DNA of 64,000 nucleotides from Allopontixanthobacter sediminis (lineage in GTDB: Bacteria > Pseudomonadota > Alphaproteobacteria > Sphingomonadales > Sphingomonadaceae): the NCBI RefSeq assembly GCF_009828115.1, contig NZ_WTYL01000001.1, positions 806,001 to 870,000 of the forward strand. The letters run 5' to 3'. Shown here piece after piece: positions 26,451 to 35,323 of the stretch (positions within the stretch are counted from its first letter, which is position 1; every line of letters begins with the position of its first letter). A model generated the notes under the pieces. The model worked only from the letters and a program-made list of their open reading frames with translations, was not told the DNA's origin and ran no database searches. The translations under genes were made by a program, and so were the position numbers.

Positions 26451-27647
26451 TCAATAGAGCAGCAGTGACCTCACGGAATTTTGCCATCCTCGCTCTTCTG
26501 ATCCCGCCAGAGCCTCGAGGTCATCAGGCCCCAGCGCCGGGTTGTCCACCCATTCGCGCAGCGACGGACCGCCGTTGATCACATCCATCGCGAGCCGCTC
26601 AAGCTCGTATTCATAGGGGAAATCGCGCCACAGATCATAGTCGGGATAAAGGCTGCGAATTGCCTTGAAGGCGAGTGCCTGCAGGCGCCAAGGCCGGAAT
26701 GCGGAATGGTCGTAGAACGGCCCTTCGGCGTGGATCATCAAGGCGTTGCACAGCGAGCCTGCGTGTTTGTGGAAGGTCGGCTCGAAATGGCACTCACGCA
26801 GTTTGCAGCCGACGAGCCATTCGGGAGCGATCCGGCGCATCTCGCGGTGCACCGCACCGGCGTCTATGTCGGGCGCACCGAACAGGACTTCCAGCGGGCG
26901 GGTGGTCCCGCGGCCTTCGCTCAGCGTTGTGCCCTCCAACATAACGGTACCGGCATAAGCGCGGGCCATATTCACATTAGCCGCGTTGGGGCTCGGATTG
27001 ATCCAAACACGGCTTTCCGGCCATCCGAAGCCCGGACCATCCGGGTTCCAGCCCTCCATCTCAATCACCCGGTAATCCACGTCGAGGCCGAGATGGCCGA
27101 TGAACCAATGGCCCATTTCGCCCATGGTCAGTCCGTGCCGCATCGGCATCGGACCCGCGCCGACGAAACTTTCCTGCCCCGGCACCAGCAAGGTTCCTTC
27201 CACCGGGCGTCCGGCAGGATTGGGGCGGTCGAGTACCCAAACAGTCTTTCCATGTTTGTCTGCTTCTTCAAGCAGGTACAGGAGAGTGGTGACAAAGGTA
27301 TAGATGCGGCAGCCGAGATCCTGGAGGTCGAACAGGAACACATCCGCACTCGACATCATCTGCCCAGTCGGGCGGCGAACCTCGCCATACAGGCTGAACA
27401 CCGGGATGCCGTAAAACGGGTCGGTCTCGTCCCGGGTCTCGACCATATTATCCTGCTTGTCCCCCTTTAGCCCGTGCTGAGGACCAAACGCGCTGGAGAC
27501 ATTGACCCCCACCCCGATCAGCGCGTCCAGCGAGTGCGTGAGGTCCGCCGTCACCGACGCGGGGTGCGCCACCAGCGCGGCGCGCCGGCCGGATAGTTCG
27601 GCAAGCAGTTCAGGGGATGCGAGCAGGCGATCGATACCGAATTTCAT
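26451..27647 (-). CDS. NamZ-like exo-beta-N-acetylmuramidase (DUF1343)
   Basis: A 398-residue protein of the DUF1343 family, of which Bacillus NamZ is an exo-beta-N-acetylmuramidase that releases terminal MurNAc from peptidoglycan fragments. Conserved blocks: SSAFGPQHGLKGDKQDNM (about 49-66), GIPVFSLYG, FDLQDLGCRIYTFV (about 100-113), VLDRPNPAGR and the GEMGHWF region. The ATG at 27647 overlaps the stop of the upstream gene by 4 nt. No signal peptide is seen, so unlike secreted NamZ it should act in the cytosol on imported muropeptide products, or be exported another way. Confidence 0.83.
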   Translation of the reverse strand: MKFGIDRLLASPELLAELSGRRAALVAHPASVTADLTHSLDALIGVGVNVSSAFGPQHGLKGDKQDNMVETRDETDPFYGIPVFSLYGEVRRPTGQMMSSADVFLFDLQDLGCRIYTFVTTLLYLLEEADKHGKTVWVLDRPNPAGRPVEGTLLVPGQESFVGAGPMPMRHGLTMGEMGHWFIGHLGLDVDYRVIEMEGWNPDGPGFGWPESRVWINPSPNAANVNMARAYAGTVMLEGTTLSEGRGTTRPLEVLFGAPDIDAGAVHREMRRIAPEWLVGCKLRECHFEPTFHKHAGSLCNALMIHAEGPFYDHSAFRPWRLQALAFKAIRSLYPDYDLWRDFPYEYELERLAMDVINGGPSLREWVDNPALGPDDLEALAGSEERGWQNSVRSLLLY

Positions 27648-28138
27648 GGGTTCTCCGGTGCCGTAAGCGGGGCGGTGAAGCAAGCGGGATCGTGGAAATC
27701 GGGCGCGGCGGCCGAATGTCGCAGCGACCAATAGCTTTTGACGCCGCCGGTTTCTTCGATCACCGCGGTCAGGGCCATGGCGGCGGGTAATTCAGGTAGC
27801 GCCGCTGCGGGAATATATCCGTCGAAGATCGCTGTGTTTCCGCCCCGCCGGTAGGTGGCGCTCATATCCCGGGGAACCGGACGGTCCATGGGTCCGGCAC
27901 GGTAGTCCGTGAAATCATACGCGGCCCACTGGCGGGACGGCGACAGGTTGAACTCGGTATAATTCGGGACGCCCGGTGGCTTCACGAACATTTCGAAACA
28001 TGTCGTCTGCCACAGTCCGTCGGCGCGGCCGCGCTTCCGGAATCGCGGCACCATAACCTCCTGCGCGCCGGTGATCGTCCACCGCAGACCGAGCCAGTTG
28101 CGGTCGTGCGACAGGATGCCCACCGTGACCCCGCTCAC
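27644..28138 (-). CDS. DOMON-like domain protein
   Basis: A 164-residue beta-rich protein resembling DOMON-like domains, which bind heme or sugars: LWQTTCFEMFVKPPG (about 42-56), YTEFNLSPSRQWAAYDF and a late SYWSLRHSAAAPDFHDPACF block that is strongly conserved in the group. There is no signal peptide. It overlaps the NamZ-like gene by 4 nt (ATGA), so the two are translated together and may act on the same sugar substrate. The ligand is not known. Confidence 0.72.
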   Translation of the reverse strand: MSGVTVGILSHDRNWLGLRWTITGAQEVMVPRFRKRGRADGLWQTTCFEMFVKPPGVPNYTEFNLSPSRQWAAYDFTDYRAGPMDRPVPRDMSATYRRGGNTAIFDGYIPAAALPELPAAMALTAVIEETGGVKSYWSLRHSAAAPDFHDPACFTAPLTAPENP

Positions 28139-28215
28139 CGACAGTGGCGGATGCGCGGGATGGGGGAGAAGTTGGTGCTTTTCGATTCCGCATCCCCTGT
28201 GCTAGCCGCGCGGCC

Positions 28216-29445
28216 ATGACCGAATTCCGCTCCGACCTCATGCGCCTGCTTTCCGAGCGTGGCTATATCCATCAGACCACCGATGCCAAGTGCCTCGATT
28301 CCTTGGCCGTGAAGCAGGTCGTTCCGGGATATATCGGCTTCGACGCGACCGCGCCTTCGCTGCACGTCGGCAGCCTGGTGCAGATCATGATGCTACGCCG
28401 CCTTCAGCAGGCCGGTCACAAGCCGATCGTGGTGATGGGCGGCGGCACTACCAAGGTCGGAGATCCGTCAGGCAAGGACGAAAGCCGCCAGATGCTGACG
28501 CCCGACGTGATCCAGCAGAACATCGCCTCGATCCTGAAGGCTTTCGAAAACCTGCTGTTCTTCGGTGACGGCCCGACCGACGCGGTTGTGGTGGATAATG
28601 ACGAATGGTTGAGCAAGCTCGGTTACGTGGAATTGCTGCGCGACGTCGGACCGCATTTCACTATCAACCGGATGCTTACGTTCGATTCGGTCAAATTGCG
28701 TCTGGAGCGCGAACAGCCGCTGACGTTCCTCGAATTCAATTACATGATTCTGCAGGCCTATGATTTTCGTGAATTGGCCCAGCGCTATGCGTGCCGGTTG
28801 CAGATGGGCGGCAGCGACCAATGGGGCAATATCGTCAACGGGATCGAACTGACCCGGCGGATGGACGGGGTCGAGGTTTTCGGCCTGACCACCCCATTGC
28901 TGACGACGGCAGACGGCGCCAAGATGGGCAAGACCGCAGCCGGCGCGGTGTGGCTGAACGAAGCGCAACTGCCGAATTACGATTTCTGGCAGTTCTGGCG
29001 CAACGTCGACGACCGCGATGTCGGCAAGTTCCTGCGACTGTTCACCGACCTGCCGCTCGATGAGATCGCCGCATTGGAATGCCTCGAAGGCAGCGCAATC
29101 AACGACGCCAAGGTGGTGCTGGCCAACGAAGTTACCGGACTGGTGCGGGGGAGCGGGGCCGCAAAGGCAGCGGCGGATACCGCGTCGGCGACCTTTGCCG
29201 GCGGCGGCCTTGGCGGTGACCTGCCAACACTGTCGCTCGGCGCGGGGGGCATGGGGATCACGGCGATCTGCACCGCTGTCGGGTTTACCCAGTCGAACGG
29301 TGAGGCGAAGCGCAAGATTGCCGAGGGGGCCGTGAAGGTCGACGACGCGGTTATTACCGACCCGACTTTCCAGTTGGCGATCCCTGCCGGGGAAAGCCGG
29401 AAGCTGAGCCTCGGAAAGAAGAAGCACGCCATCCTGACCGCCTGA
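28216..29445 (+). CDS. tyrS: Tyrosyl-tRNA synthetase
   Basis: It charges tRNA-Tyr. From the ATG at 28216 it has 409 residues, the usual size. The class I HIGH motif appears as LHVGSL (about 46-51) and the KMSKS loop as KMGKT (about 236-240). The tyrosine pocket QAYDFRELAQRY and MGGSDQWGNIVNGIEL are clear, and the C-terminal S4-like RNA-binding domain follows (SNGEAKRKIAEGAVKVDD). An upstream in-frame extension exists but lacks homology support. Confidence 0.96.
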   Translation: MTEFRSDLMRLLSERGYIHQTTDAKCLDSLAVKQVVPGYIGFDATAPSLHVGSLVQIMMLRRLQQAGHKPIVVMGGGTTKVGDPSGKDESRQMLTPDVIQQNIASILKAFENLLFFGDGPTDAVVVDNDEWLSKLGYVELLRDVGPHFTINRMLTFDSVKLRLEREQPLTFLEFNYMILQAYDFRELAQRYACRLQMGGSDQWGNIVNGIELTRRMDGVEVFGLTTPLLTTADGAKMGKTAAGAVWLNEAQLPNYDFWQFWRNVDDRDVGKFLRLFTDLPLDEIAALECLEGSAINDAKVVLANEVTGLVRGSGAAKAAADTASATFAGGGLGGDLPTLSLGAGGMGITAICTAVGFTQSNGEAKRKIAEGAVKVDDAVITDPTFQLAIPAGESRKLSLGKKKHAILTA

Positions 29446-29557
29446 AATTCGCGGAAATGCGCCAAAATGTGCCAATTCAGGACAATCGGCTTTTACAAAA
29501 TATCAGCCTTTTGGCTCCATAACCGTCCCTCGAAGTAACGAAGGAAGGCAAGGTCCA

Positions 29558-29896
29558 TTGACTGTCGGAGCACAACTATCAGTAACCGATCTGCGCAGGG
29601 CCACGCGTCATCCGGTAGACTTTCCGGTGATCGCCGAGCACCGCGAACACGGCGATATGAAGCTGCATATCAGTAACGTTTCCGCGCATGGGTTCATGGT
29701 TGACGACGCGCAGACGCTTGCACGCGGTGACCGGGTCATCGTGCGGCTGCCGGTTGTCGGACGGATCGAGGCCTATGTGATCTGGCTGCGCGATACCCGC
29801 GCAGGTTTCCAGTTCGAACGGATCATCCGGTTCGATGACTTCATGCAGATCATCGACACGCTGCAGCCGAACCCGCGCCTGCGCAAGAACCGCTAG
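29558..29896 (+). CDS. PilZ domain protein (c-di-GMP binding)
   Basis: A 112-residue single PilZ domain. Both c-di-GMP motifs are visible: RRATR (RxxxR, about 12-16) and NVSAHG (D/NxSxxG, about 40-45). Such one-domain proteins act as c-di-GMP-responsive adaptors in motility or exopolysaccharide control. The start is TTG at 29558, chosen because a strong AAGGAAGG site lies 9 nt before it; no ATG in this frame would keep the RxxxR motif. Confidence 0.85.
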   Translation: MTVGAQLSVTDLRRATRHPVDFPVIAEHREHGDMKLHISNVSAHGFMVDDAQTLARGDRVIVRLPVVGRIEAYVIWLRDTRAGFQFERIIRFDDFMQIIDTLQPNPRLRKNR

Positions 29897-29975
29897 GCTG
29901 GCAAATCTCGGGGTCGGATCGAGCCCCATCAACTGACCACTTGGATTCGTCGTCCGGGCCTGCCATGGCCCCGGC

Positions 29976-31268
29976 GTGAGCGACCAGACGTCCCCTTTCC
30001 GCATTGCCAATTTCCGCGCTTACTGGGTGTCTCGCCTGGCGATGACGCTAGGCCAGTATGCCATGCTGCTGATCATTGGCTGGCAGACGTACAACATCGC
30101 TCGCGACAGCGGGATGAGCGTGGGCGAATCGTCTGGCCAGCTTGCCCTGATCGGACTGCTGCAATTCCTGCCACTGTTTGTCCTGACGCCCTTCTCCGGT
30201 CTGGCAGCGGACCGGCTCAACCGGAAGACCGTCGCCCAGATGACGGTAGGGCTGCAGATGATCTGCGCCGGACTGCTGGCGGCGTTAACCTGGTACGGGA
30301 TGATTACTCTGGCGAGTTTGTTCGGCATCGCCGTCCTGCTCGGTATTGCCCGCGCCTTTGCCGGACCAGCGCTGTCCGCCCTCGCCCCAAATCTGGTCCC
30401 CAAGGCAATCCTGCCCAACGCGATCGCGTTGTCCTCGATCGCCTGGCAGGTCGGGATGATCGTCGGCCCGGCCATCGGCGGCTATTTCTATGTCATCGCC
30501 CCTGCCTTGCCGTACGCGGTCGCGGGCGGCCTGTTCGCCGTCGCAATTGTCGCGCTGAGCTTGATCGGGGAGGTCCCCAAGAGCCCCATCCTCGGCGCCC
30601 AGCGGCCGGTCGGACAGATCATCGACGGGCTGCAATATGTCGTCCGCAACAAGATGGTACTCGGCGCGATTACTCTCGATCTGTTCGCCGTGTTCCTCGC
30701 TGGCGCTACCGCCCTTTTCCCCGTCTACGCCCGCGACGTGCTGGGGGTCGGCGCCCCCGGCCTGAGCCAGCTTGCTGCCGCACCGGCAGTCGGTGCGGCG
30801 TTGACAGCGTTATATTTCTCCTTCCGCCCACTCAAGACGCATGTCGGCCCCAAGATGCTGTGGGCGGTCGCGGTATTCGGGGTGGCGACGATTATTTTCG
30901 GCGTGTCGACTTCAATGCCGCTGTCGCTGGCTATGCTTTTCATCGTCGGCGCGGCGGACATGTTCTCGGTCTATATCCGGCAGTCGCTGATCCAGCTGCA
31001 CACCCCCGACGACAAGCGCGGGCGGGTTTCCTCGGTATCGCTGATGACGATTTCGGCATCGAACGAGTTCGGCGATTTCTTTTCAGGGACTCTCGCGTTC
31101 TTTATCGGGCCGGTCCTGGCGGTGGTGACCGGCGGCGTTGGCGCGATCATCACGGTCGGGCTGTGGAGCCGGATATTTCCCGTACTGCGAACAACCCGGA
31201 CCTTTGATCCGCCTGACGAGTTGCTACATACAGGACCCGAGACAACGCCGCAGGGAGAGAAATCATGA
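29976..31268 (+). CDS. MFS transporter (EntS-like MFS_3)
   Basis: A 430-residue polytopic protein with about 12 hydrophobic helices. [21 protein letters not shown] at the N-terminus, [14 protein letters not shown] (MFS motif A, about 75-88), and the cytosolic loop with [23 protein letters not shown] place it with the EntS-like MFS_3 exporters. The GTG at 29976 has no clear ribosome-binding site; an ATG 22 codons later is possible. It overlaps cysK by 4 nt, so they form one unit. Substrate unknown. Confidence 0.82.
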   Translation: MSDQTSPFRIANFRAYWVSRLAMTLGQYAMLLIIGWQTYNIARDSGMSVGESSGQLALIGLLQFLPLFVLTPFSGLAADRLNRKTVAQMTVGLQMICAGLLAALTWYGMITLASLFGIAVLLGIARAFAGPALSALAPNLVPKAILPNAIALSSIAWQVGMIVGPAIGGYFYVIAPALPYAVAGGLFAVAIVALSLIGEVPKSPILGAQRPVGQIIDGLQYVVRNKMVLGAITLDLFAVFLAGATALFPVYARDVLGVGAPGLSQLAAAPAVGAALTALYFSFRPLKTHVGPKMLWAVAVFGVATIIFGVSTSMPLSLAMLFIVGAADMFSVYIRQSLIQLHTPDDKRGRVSSVSLMTISASNEFGDFFSGTLAFFIGPVLAVVTGGVGAIITVGLWSRIFPVLRTTRTFDPPDELLHTGPETTPQGEKS

Positions 31269-32185
31269 AAGCCGACTCCGTTCTTGCCACAATTGGCAAC
31301 ACGCCGCACATCCGCTTGTCCCGGATGTTCCCGGACCACGAGGTCTGGATCAAGTCGGAGCGGGCCAACCCCGGAGGATCGATCAAAGACCGTATCGCGC
31401 TGTCGATGATCGAAGCGGCGGAGAAGTCGGGTGACCTGAAACCGGGCGGCACGATCATCGAACCGACCTCCGGCAACACCGGTGTCGGCCTCGCAATGGT
31501 CGCGGCCGTGAAGGGGTATACCCTACTGTTGGTCATGCCGGAATCGATGTCGATCGAACGCCGCCGGCTGATGCTCGCCTACGGCGCCAAGTTCGATCTG
31601 ACCGACAAGGCGAAGGGCATGAAGGGCGCGATCGAACGCGCACAGGAGCTGGTCGAACAGACCGAAGGCGCGTGGATGCCCCAGCAATTCGACAACCCGG
31701 CGAACGTGTCTGTCCATGTGTCGACCACCTCGCAGGAAATCCTGCGCGATTTTGCCGAAGATCCGATCGATGTGATGATCACCGGTGTCGGCACGGGCGG
31801 TCACCTGACCGGCTGCGCGGAGGAACTCAAGCGCCACTGGCCATCGATGAAGGCCTATGCGGTCGAGCCGGAGCTCTCTCCGGTGATTTCCGGCGGCAAA
31901 CCCGGCCCGCATCCGATTCAGGGTATCGGTGCCGGCTTCATTCCGGGCAACTTGCACACAAAGGCTATCGATGGCTCGATCCAGGTTGATGCGGAAAAGG
32001 CCAAGGAAATGGCGCGGCGTTCGGCATCGGAAGAGGGTCTGCTGGTCGGCATATCGAGCGGAGCCACGCTGGCGGCGATTGCTGCCAAACTTCCGGACCT
32101 CGAAGCCGGAACCCGGATCCTCGGGTTCAATTACGACACCGGAGAGCGCTATCTCTCGGTGCCGGATTTCCTACCGACCGAGTAG
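31265..32185 (+). CDS. cysK: Cysteine synthase A (O-acetylserine sulfhydrylase)
   Basis: This PLP enzyme makes L-cysteine from O-acetylserine and sulfide. At 306 residues it is full length. The PLP lysine is in [12 protein letters not shown] (about 36-47), the substrate loop is [14 protein letters not shown] (about 67-80), and the phosphate cradle is [10 protein letters not shown] (about 175-184). [11 protein letters not shown] closes the active site. It is coupled to the MFS gene by an ATGA overlap and followed by a strong terminator. Confidence 0.95.
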   Translation: MKADSVLATIGNTPHIRLSRMFPDHEVWIKSERANPGGSIKDRIALSMIEAAEKSGDLKPGGTIIEPTSGNTGVGLAMVAAVKGYTLLLVMPESMSIERRRLMLAYGAKFDLTDKAKGMKGAIERAQELVEQTEGAWMPQQFDNPANVSVHVSTTSQEILRDFAEDPIDVMITGVGTGGHLTGCAEELKRHWPSMKAYAVEPELSPVISGGKPGPHPIQGIGAGFIPGNLHTKAIDGSIQVDAEKAKEMARRSASEEGLLVGISSGATLAAIAAKLPDLEAGTRILGFNYDTGERYLSVPDFLPTE

Positions 32186-32211
32186 AACGCCGCAACTTCA
32201 ATCACACAAGA

Positions 32212-32242
32212 AAGGGCGCCCACGCAAGCGGGCGCCCTTCCT
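32212..32242 (+). terminator. Intrinsic terminator after cysK
   Basis: A perfect 10-bp GC-rich stem, AAGGGCGCCC (32212-32221) and GGGCGCCCTT (32230-32239), with an 8-nt loop. The sequence after it (CCTGTATT) has only a weak T-tract. It lies between convergent cysK and the acyl-CoA dehydrogenase gene and can serve both strands. Confidence 0.75.
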
Positions 32243-32262
32243 GTATTCGAATACCGCAGAAC

Positions 32263-34068
32263 TCAGGCCGCAGTGGCGAAATCGTCGGCTTCAAGCGCCA
32301 TCATCGAAGCGGCTCCGCTTTCGATCTTCCGGCGGAGCGCACCGGCATCCGGAATGAACCGGTCGGCATAATAACGCGCCGTGGTAAGCTTCGCCTCGTA
32401 GAACGCCGCGTCATCGGTGCCCTGCGCCAGTTTGGCAGCCGCGACCTTCGCCATCCGCAGCCACATCAAGCCAAGAGTGACGATCCCCATGATGTGCATG
32501 TAATGATGCGCACCGGCGCCAAGGTCATTGGGGTTCTGCATCGCGTGCTGCATGAACCACATCGTCGCGGCCTTCTGGTCCGTCAGGGCCTTGTCGAGCG
32601 CCTCGGCGATCGGCTTCAGCGTTTCGTCTTCCTTGGCGGAAGCGATCTCATCGTCTACCGTCTTGAAGAACGCCTGAATTGCCGCGCCGCCTTTCTGCGC
32701 CAGCTTGCGCCCGCACAGATCCATCGCCTGCACCCCGTTGGTGCCTTCATAGATCATCGCGATGCGCGAATCGCGGACGAATTGCTCCATGCCCCACTCG
32801 GCGACGTAACCATGCCCGCCGTAAACCTGCTGCATGTTGTTGGCGACGTCATAACCCTTGTCGGTTCCGTAACCCTTGATCACCGGGGTCAGCAGGCTGA
32901 GTATCATGTCAGCCTGTTCGCGTTCTTCCTCGGTCAGGGCCTTGTGCGTCAGATCGACCTGCAGCGCGCCCCACAGTGCCAGCGCCCGCATACCTTCGGT
33001 GAACGCCTTGGCGTCCATCAGCATCCGGCGGACGTCGGGGTGGACAAAGATCGGATCGGCCTGCGCCTGCGGTTCCGCAGGGCCGGTCAGGGCGCGGCCC
33101 TGACGGCGGTCGAGAGCGTACGTCACAGCGTTCTGGTAGGAAATCTCCGCCTGCGCGAGGCCTTGGATGCCAACGCCAAGCCGGGCGGCATTCATCATGA
33201 TGAACATCGCGGCGAGGCCCTTGTTCTCTTCACCGACCATCCAGCCAGTCGCACCGTCATAGTTCATCAGGCAGGTCGAGTTGCCGTGAATGCCCATCTT
33301 TTCCTCGATCGAACCGCACATCACGCCGTTGCGCTTGCCGGGGTTGCCGTCCGCATCGGGGAGGAACTTGGGCACAATGAACAGCGAGATGCCTTTGGAG
33401 CTGTCGGGCGCGCCGGGGGTCTTGGCGAGCACCAGGTGGATGATGTTTTCCGACATGTCGTGCTCACCGGCGGAGATGAAAATCTTAGTGCCGGTGATGG
33501 CGTAAGACCCGTCCGCCTGCGGCTCCGCCTTGGTCCGGATCATGCCCAGATCGGTGCCGCAATGCGGCTCGGTCAGGTTCATGGTGCCGGTCCATTCGCC
33601 GGAGATCATCTTGGGAAGGTACATTTCCTTCTGCTCATCCGAGCCTTTGGCGGTAATCGCCGAAATCGCGCCGGTAGTGAGGCCGGGATACATGGCGAAA
33701 GCCTGGTTCGACGTCGCCATGAATTCTTCGACCACAAAGCCCAGCACATGCGGCATGCCCTGCCCGCCAAAGGTTTCCGGCTGTGAAATCGTGCCCCAAC
33801 CCGATTCGCGGTACTGGGCGAAGGCTTCCTTGAAGCCGGTCGGGGTGGTGACACTGCCATCGGCGTGGCGGGTGCAGCCTTCACGGTCACCGACCTGGTT
33901 AAGCGGGTGCAGCACTTCCGCACAGAACTTGCCCGCCTCGTTAATGACCGTGTCGATCATGTCGGCAGTCGCGTTCTCGAAGCCGGGCAGATCGCCGTAG
34001 CTGGCAAGGTCGAGCATTTCGTTGACGATGAAGCGAGTGTCGCGCGTCGGGGCGGTGTAGGTGGGCAT
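32263..34068 (-). CDS. Acyl-CoA dehydrogenase, long form
   Basis: A 601-residue flavoenzyme with the extra C-terminal domain of the FadE/DmdC-like group. Key parts: SQPETFGGQGMPHV near 95, TEPHCGTDLGMIRT (about 166-179, FAD and substrate binding), HGNSTCLMNYDGATGWMVGE, and the catalytic Glu in IYEGTNGVQAMDL (about 436). It likely oxidises an acyl-CoA in fatty acid or branched-chain degradation. The chain length cannot be read from sequence; similarity to DmdC (methylmercaptopropionyl-CoA) makes that an alternative. The MerR regulator lies immediately upstream. Confidence 0.9.
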   Translation of the reverse strand: MPTYTAPTRDTRFIVNEMLDLASYGDLPGFENATADMIDTVINEAGKFCAEVLHPLNQVGDREGCTRHADGSVTTPTGFKEAFAQYRESGWGTISQPETFGGQGMPHVLGFVVEEFMATSNQAFAMYPGLTTGAISAITAKGSDEQKEMYLPKMISGEWTGTMNLTEPHCGTDLGMIRTKAEPQADGSYAITGTKIFISAGEHDMSENIIHLVLAKTPGAPDSSKGISLFIVPKFLPDADGNPGKRNGVMCGSIEEKMGIHGNSTCLMNYDGATGWMVGEENKGLAAMFIMMNAARLGVGIQGLAQAEISYQNAVTYALDRRQGRALTGPAEPQAQADPIFVHPDVRRMLMDAKAFTEGMRALALWGALQVDLTHKALTEEEREQADMILSLLTPVIKGYGTDKGYDVANNMQQVYGGHGYVAEWGMEQFVRDSRIAMIYEGTNGVQAMDLCGRKLAQKGGAAIQAFFKTVDDEIASAKEDETLKPIAEALDKALTDQKAATMWFMQHAMQNPNDLGAGAHHYMHIMGIVTLGLMWLRMAKVAAAKLAQGTDDAAFYEAKLTTARYYADRFIPDAGALRRKIESGAASMMALEADDFATAA

Positions 34069-34113
34069 GGATGTGTCCTTTGCGAAGGTAAGTTGTCAGG
34101 GCGATCGGACGGA

Positions 34114-34596
34114 TCAGGGCGCCGACGGATCAAGATCGAGCCGTTCGATCTGCTTGATGAAGTCGGTGAGTTCGCTGATCGACGAATCGATATCGTCACG
34201 CTGCGCTTTCAGCTTCGCCACGTGGCGGCGGCACCGGTCGATGGTCACGCGGCGCTGCTCCACCCGGCCATCATCGAGATCGTAGAGGTCGATCATCTCA
34301 CGAATTTCCGTCAGGCTAAAACCGACGTTCTTGGCGCGCATGATCCATGCAAGCCGGGCGCGGTCGCGCTTCGAATAAACTCGGGTCAGGCCGACCCGTG
34401 CCGGAGCGACCAGACCCTCGTCCTCGTAGAACCTGAGTGCACGGGCGGTGCAATCAAACTCCGACGTCAGATCCGAAATACTGAATTGCTCGCGAGAAAG
34501 TTTGTCGGGCCGTTCCAGGTGGGCACCCGCATGGCGCGCGGGGCTTGCTTCGTTGGTACCAGGCTGGACTGGTTTGGCTTGGGCTGCGTTTGACAT
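34114..34596 (-). CDS. MerR-family regulator, LiuR-like
   Basis: A 160-residue MerR-type protein. The winged helix is FSISDLTSEFDCTARALRFYEDEGLV (about 36-61, shown in part) with RVYSKRDRARL, and a long dimerisation coiled-coil follows. No Cys metal-sensing motif is seen at the C-terminus, which fits the LiuR/PsrA-like group controlling branched-chain or fatty acid catabolism rather than metal resistance. It is 45 nt upstream of an acyl-CoA dehydrogenase on the same strand, and a perfect palindrome lies just before its start codon. Confidence 0.82.
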   Translation of the reverse strand: MSNAAQAKPVQPGTNEASPARHAGAHLERPDKLSREQFSISDLTSEFDCTARALRFYEDEGLVAPARVGLTRVYSKRDRARLAWIMRAKNVGFSLTEIREMIDLYDLDDGRVEQRRVTIDRCRRHVAKLKAQRDDIDSSISELTDFIKQIERLDLDPSAP

Positions 34597-34612
34597 GCCG
34601 CTCGCCTACATA

Positions 34613-34628
34613 ACCTTTACGTAAAGGT
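34613..34628 (-). promoter_or_regulatory. Operator palindrome for the MerR/LiuR-like regulator
   Basis: ACCTTTACGTAAAGGT is a perfect 16-bp palindrome ending about 17 nt upstream of the regulator's start codon. The core TTTACGTAAA agrees with what I recall of LiuR-type operators in proteobacteria. It touches the last base of hisI. It is probably an autoregulatory site that also governs the downstream acyl-CoA dehydrogenase. Confidence 0.65.
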
Positions 34629-35011
34629 CAATCGGATTTCGGTTTCAAGCCTTCATCGACCAGCTCGCGGTAGAAGCAATCGGAGGCGCCGGTGTGGCAC
34701 GTCGGACCGGCGGGCTCGCATTCGAGAATCAGCGCATCCTGATCACAATCGACGAGTATGCGCTTGACGGTCAGCGTGTTCCCCGAGGTCTCGCCCTTCA
34801 TCCACAGCCGGCCCCGGGAGCGGGAATGGAAATGGGCAATCCCCGTTTCTCGTGTCCGGGCAATCGCAAGTTGGTCCATCATGGCCACCATCAGGACCGT
34901 GTTTGTTTCAGCATTGGTGACAACAGCCGTCAGCAAGCCATTGGAATCAAACTTCGGCATGAACTCCTTCCCCGCTTCCCGGTCTGCGTTTTCAATTTTG
35001 ACTTCAGTCAC
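34628..35011 (-). CDS. hisI: Phosphoribosyl-AMP cyclohydrolase
   Basis: It opens the purine ring of PR-AMP in step three of histidine synthesis. The protein is 127 residues from the GTG at 35011, chosen because GGAAGGA lies 6 nt before it; a TTG seven codons further out is in frame but has no such site. Zinc and metal ligands are visible in VDCDQDALILECEPAG (about 84-99) and CHTGASDCFY (about 103-112), and WMKGETSGN (about 70-78) is the signature. No HisE domain is fused, so PR-ATP pyrophosphatase must be separate. Confidence 0.94.
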   Translation of the reverse strand: MTEVKIENADREAGKEFMPKFDSNGLLTAVVTNAETNTVLMVAMMDQLAIARTRETGIAHFHSRSRGRLWMKGETSGNTLTVKRILVDCDQDALILECEPAGPTCHTGASDCFYRELVDEGLKPKSD

Positions 35012-35141
35012 GGGAGTTCCTTCCGGCGGCAAATATCAGCGTCACGACGTCACGATCAGATGTTGCAGGATAACAACAGACGTATCGCAAAATCCAGTTG
35101 ATACACACAAGGCACTTTGAACTTAATGGCTCTGATGGAAT

Positions 35142-35294
35142 GTACCGCCCGTGGTTCGAGTGAGCCACCCACCGAACGGCGGTGCCGGTAGAGCGCCAGG
35201 TTCAGGGGACTACGGAGAAGCAGCCCGCTTCGGCGATGGCGCCTCCAAACGATGAGGGATTGGGTCTGGGTAATCTTCTGGGGGGATGATTACC
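35142..35294. ncRNA. Candidate structured RNA between comF and hisI
   Basis: This gap between genes contains three strong inverted repeats in 153 nt. Stem 1 is GTACCGCC (35142-35149) with GGCGGTGC (35178-35185), extended inside by GTTCG/CGAAC. Stem 2 is GCGCC (35193-35197) with GGCGC (35238-35242), enclosing AGGTTCAGGGGACTACGG (35198-35215) and a UUCG-capped mini-hairpin (35226-35235). Stem 3 is GGTAATC/GATTACC (35269-35275/35288-35294). The internal motif recalls the 3' bubble of 6S RNA (E. coli GGGTTCAAGGGTTACAG), but I cannot find the expected 5' closing strand. CAGG...AGCAGCC also recalls SRP RNA, less well. Strand and family are unsettled. Confidence 0.4.
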
Positions 35295-35323
35295 ATACCG
35301 AAAGGCGGATCCAGCATTATTCG

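Noticed and set aside
32494-33786. 430-codon open frame antisense to the acyl-CoA dehydrogenase
   Set aside because: Shadow frame; composition atypical of a folded protein and the sense gene is clear.
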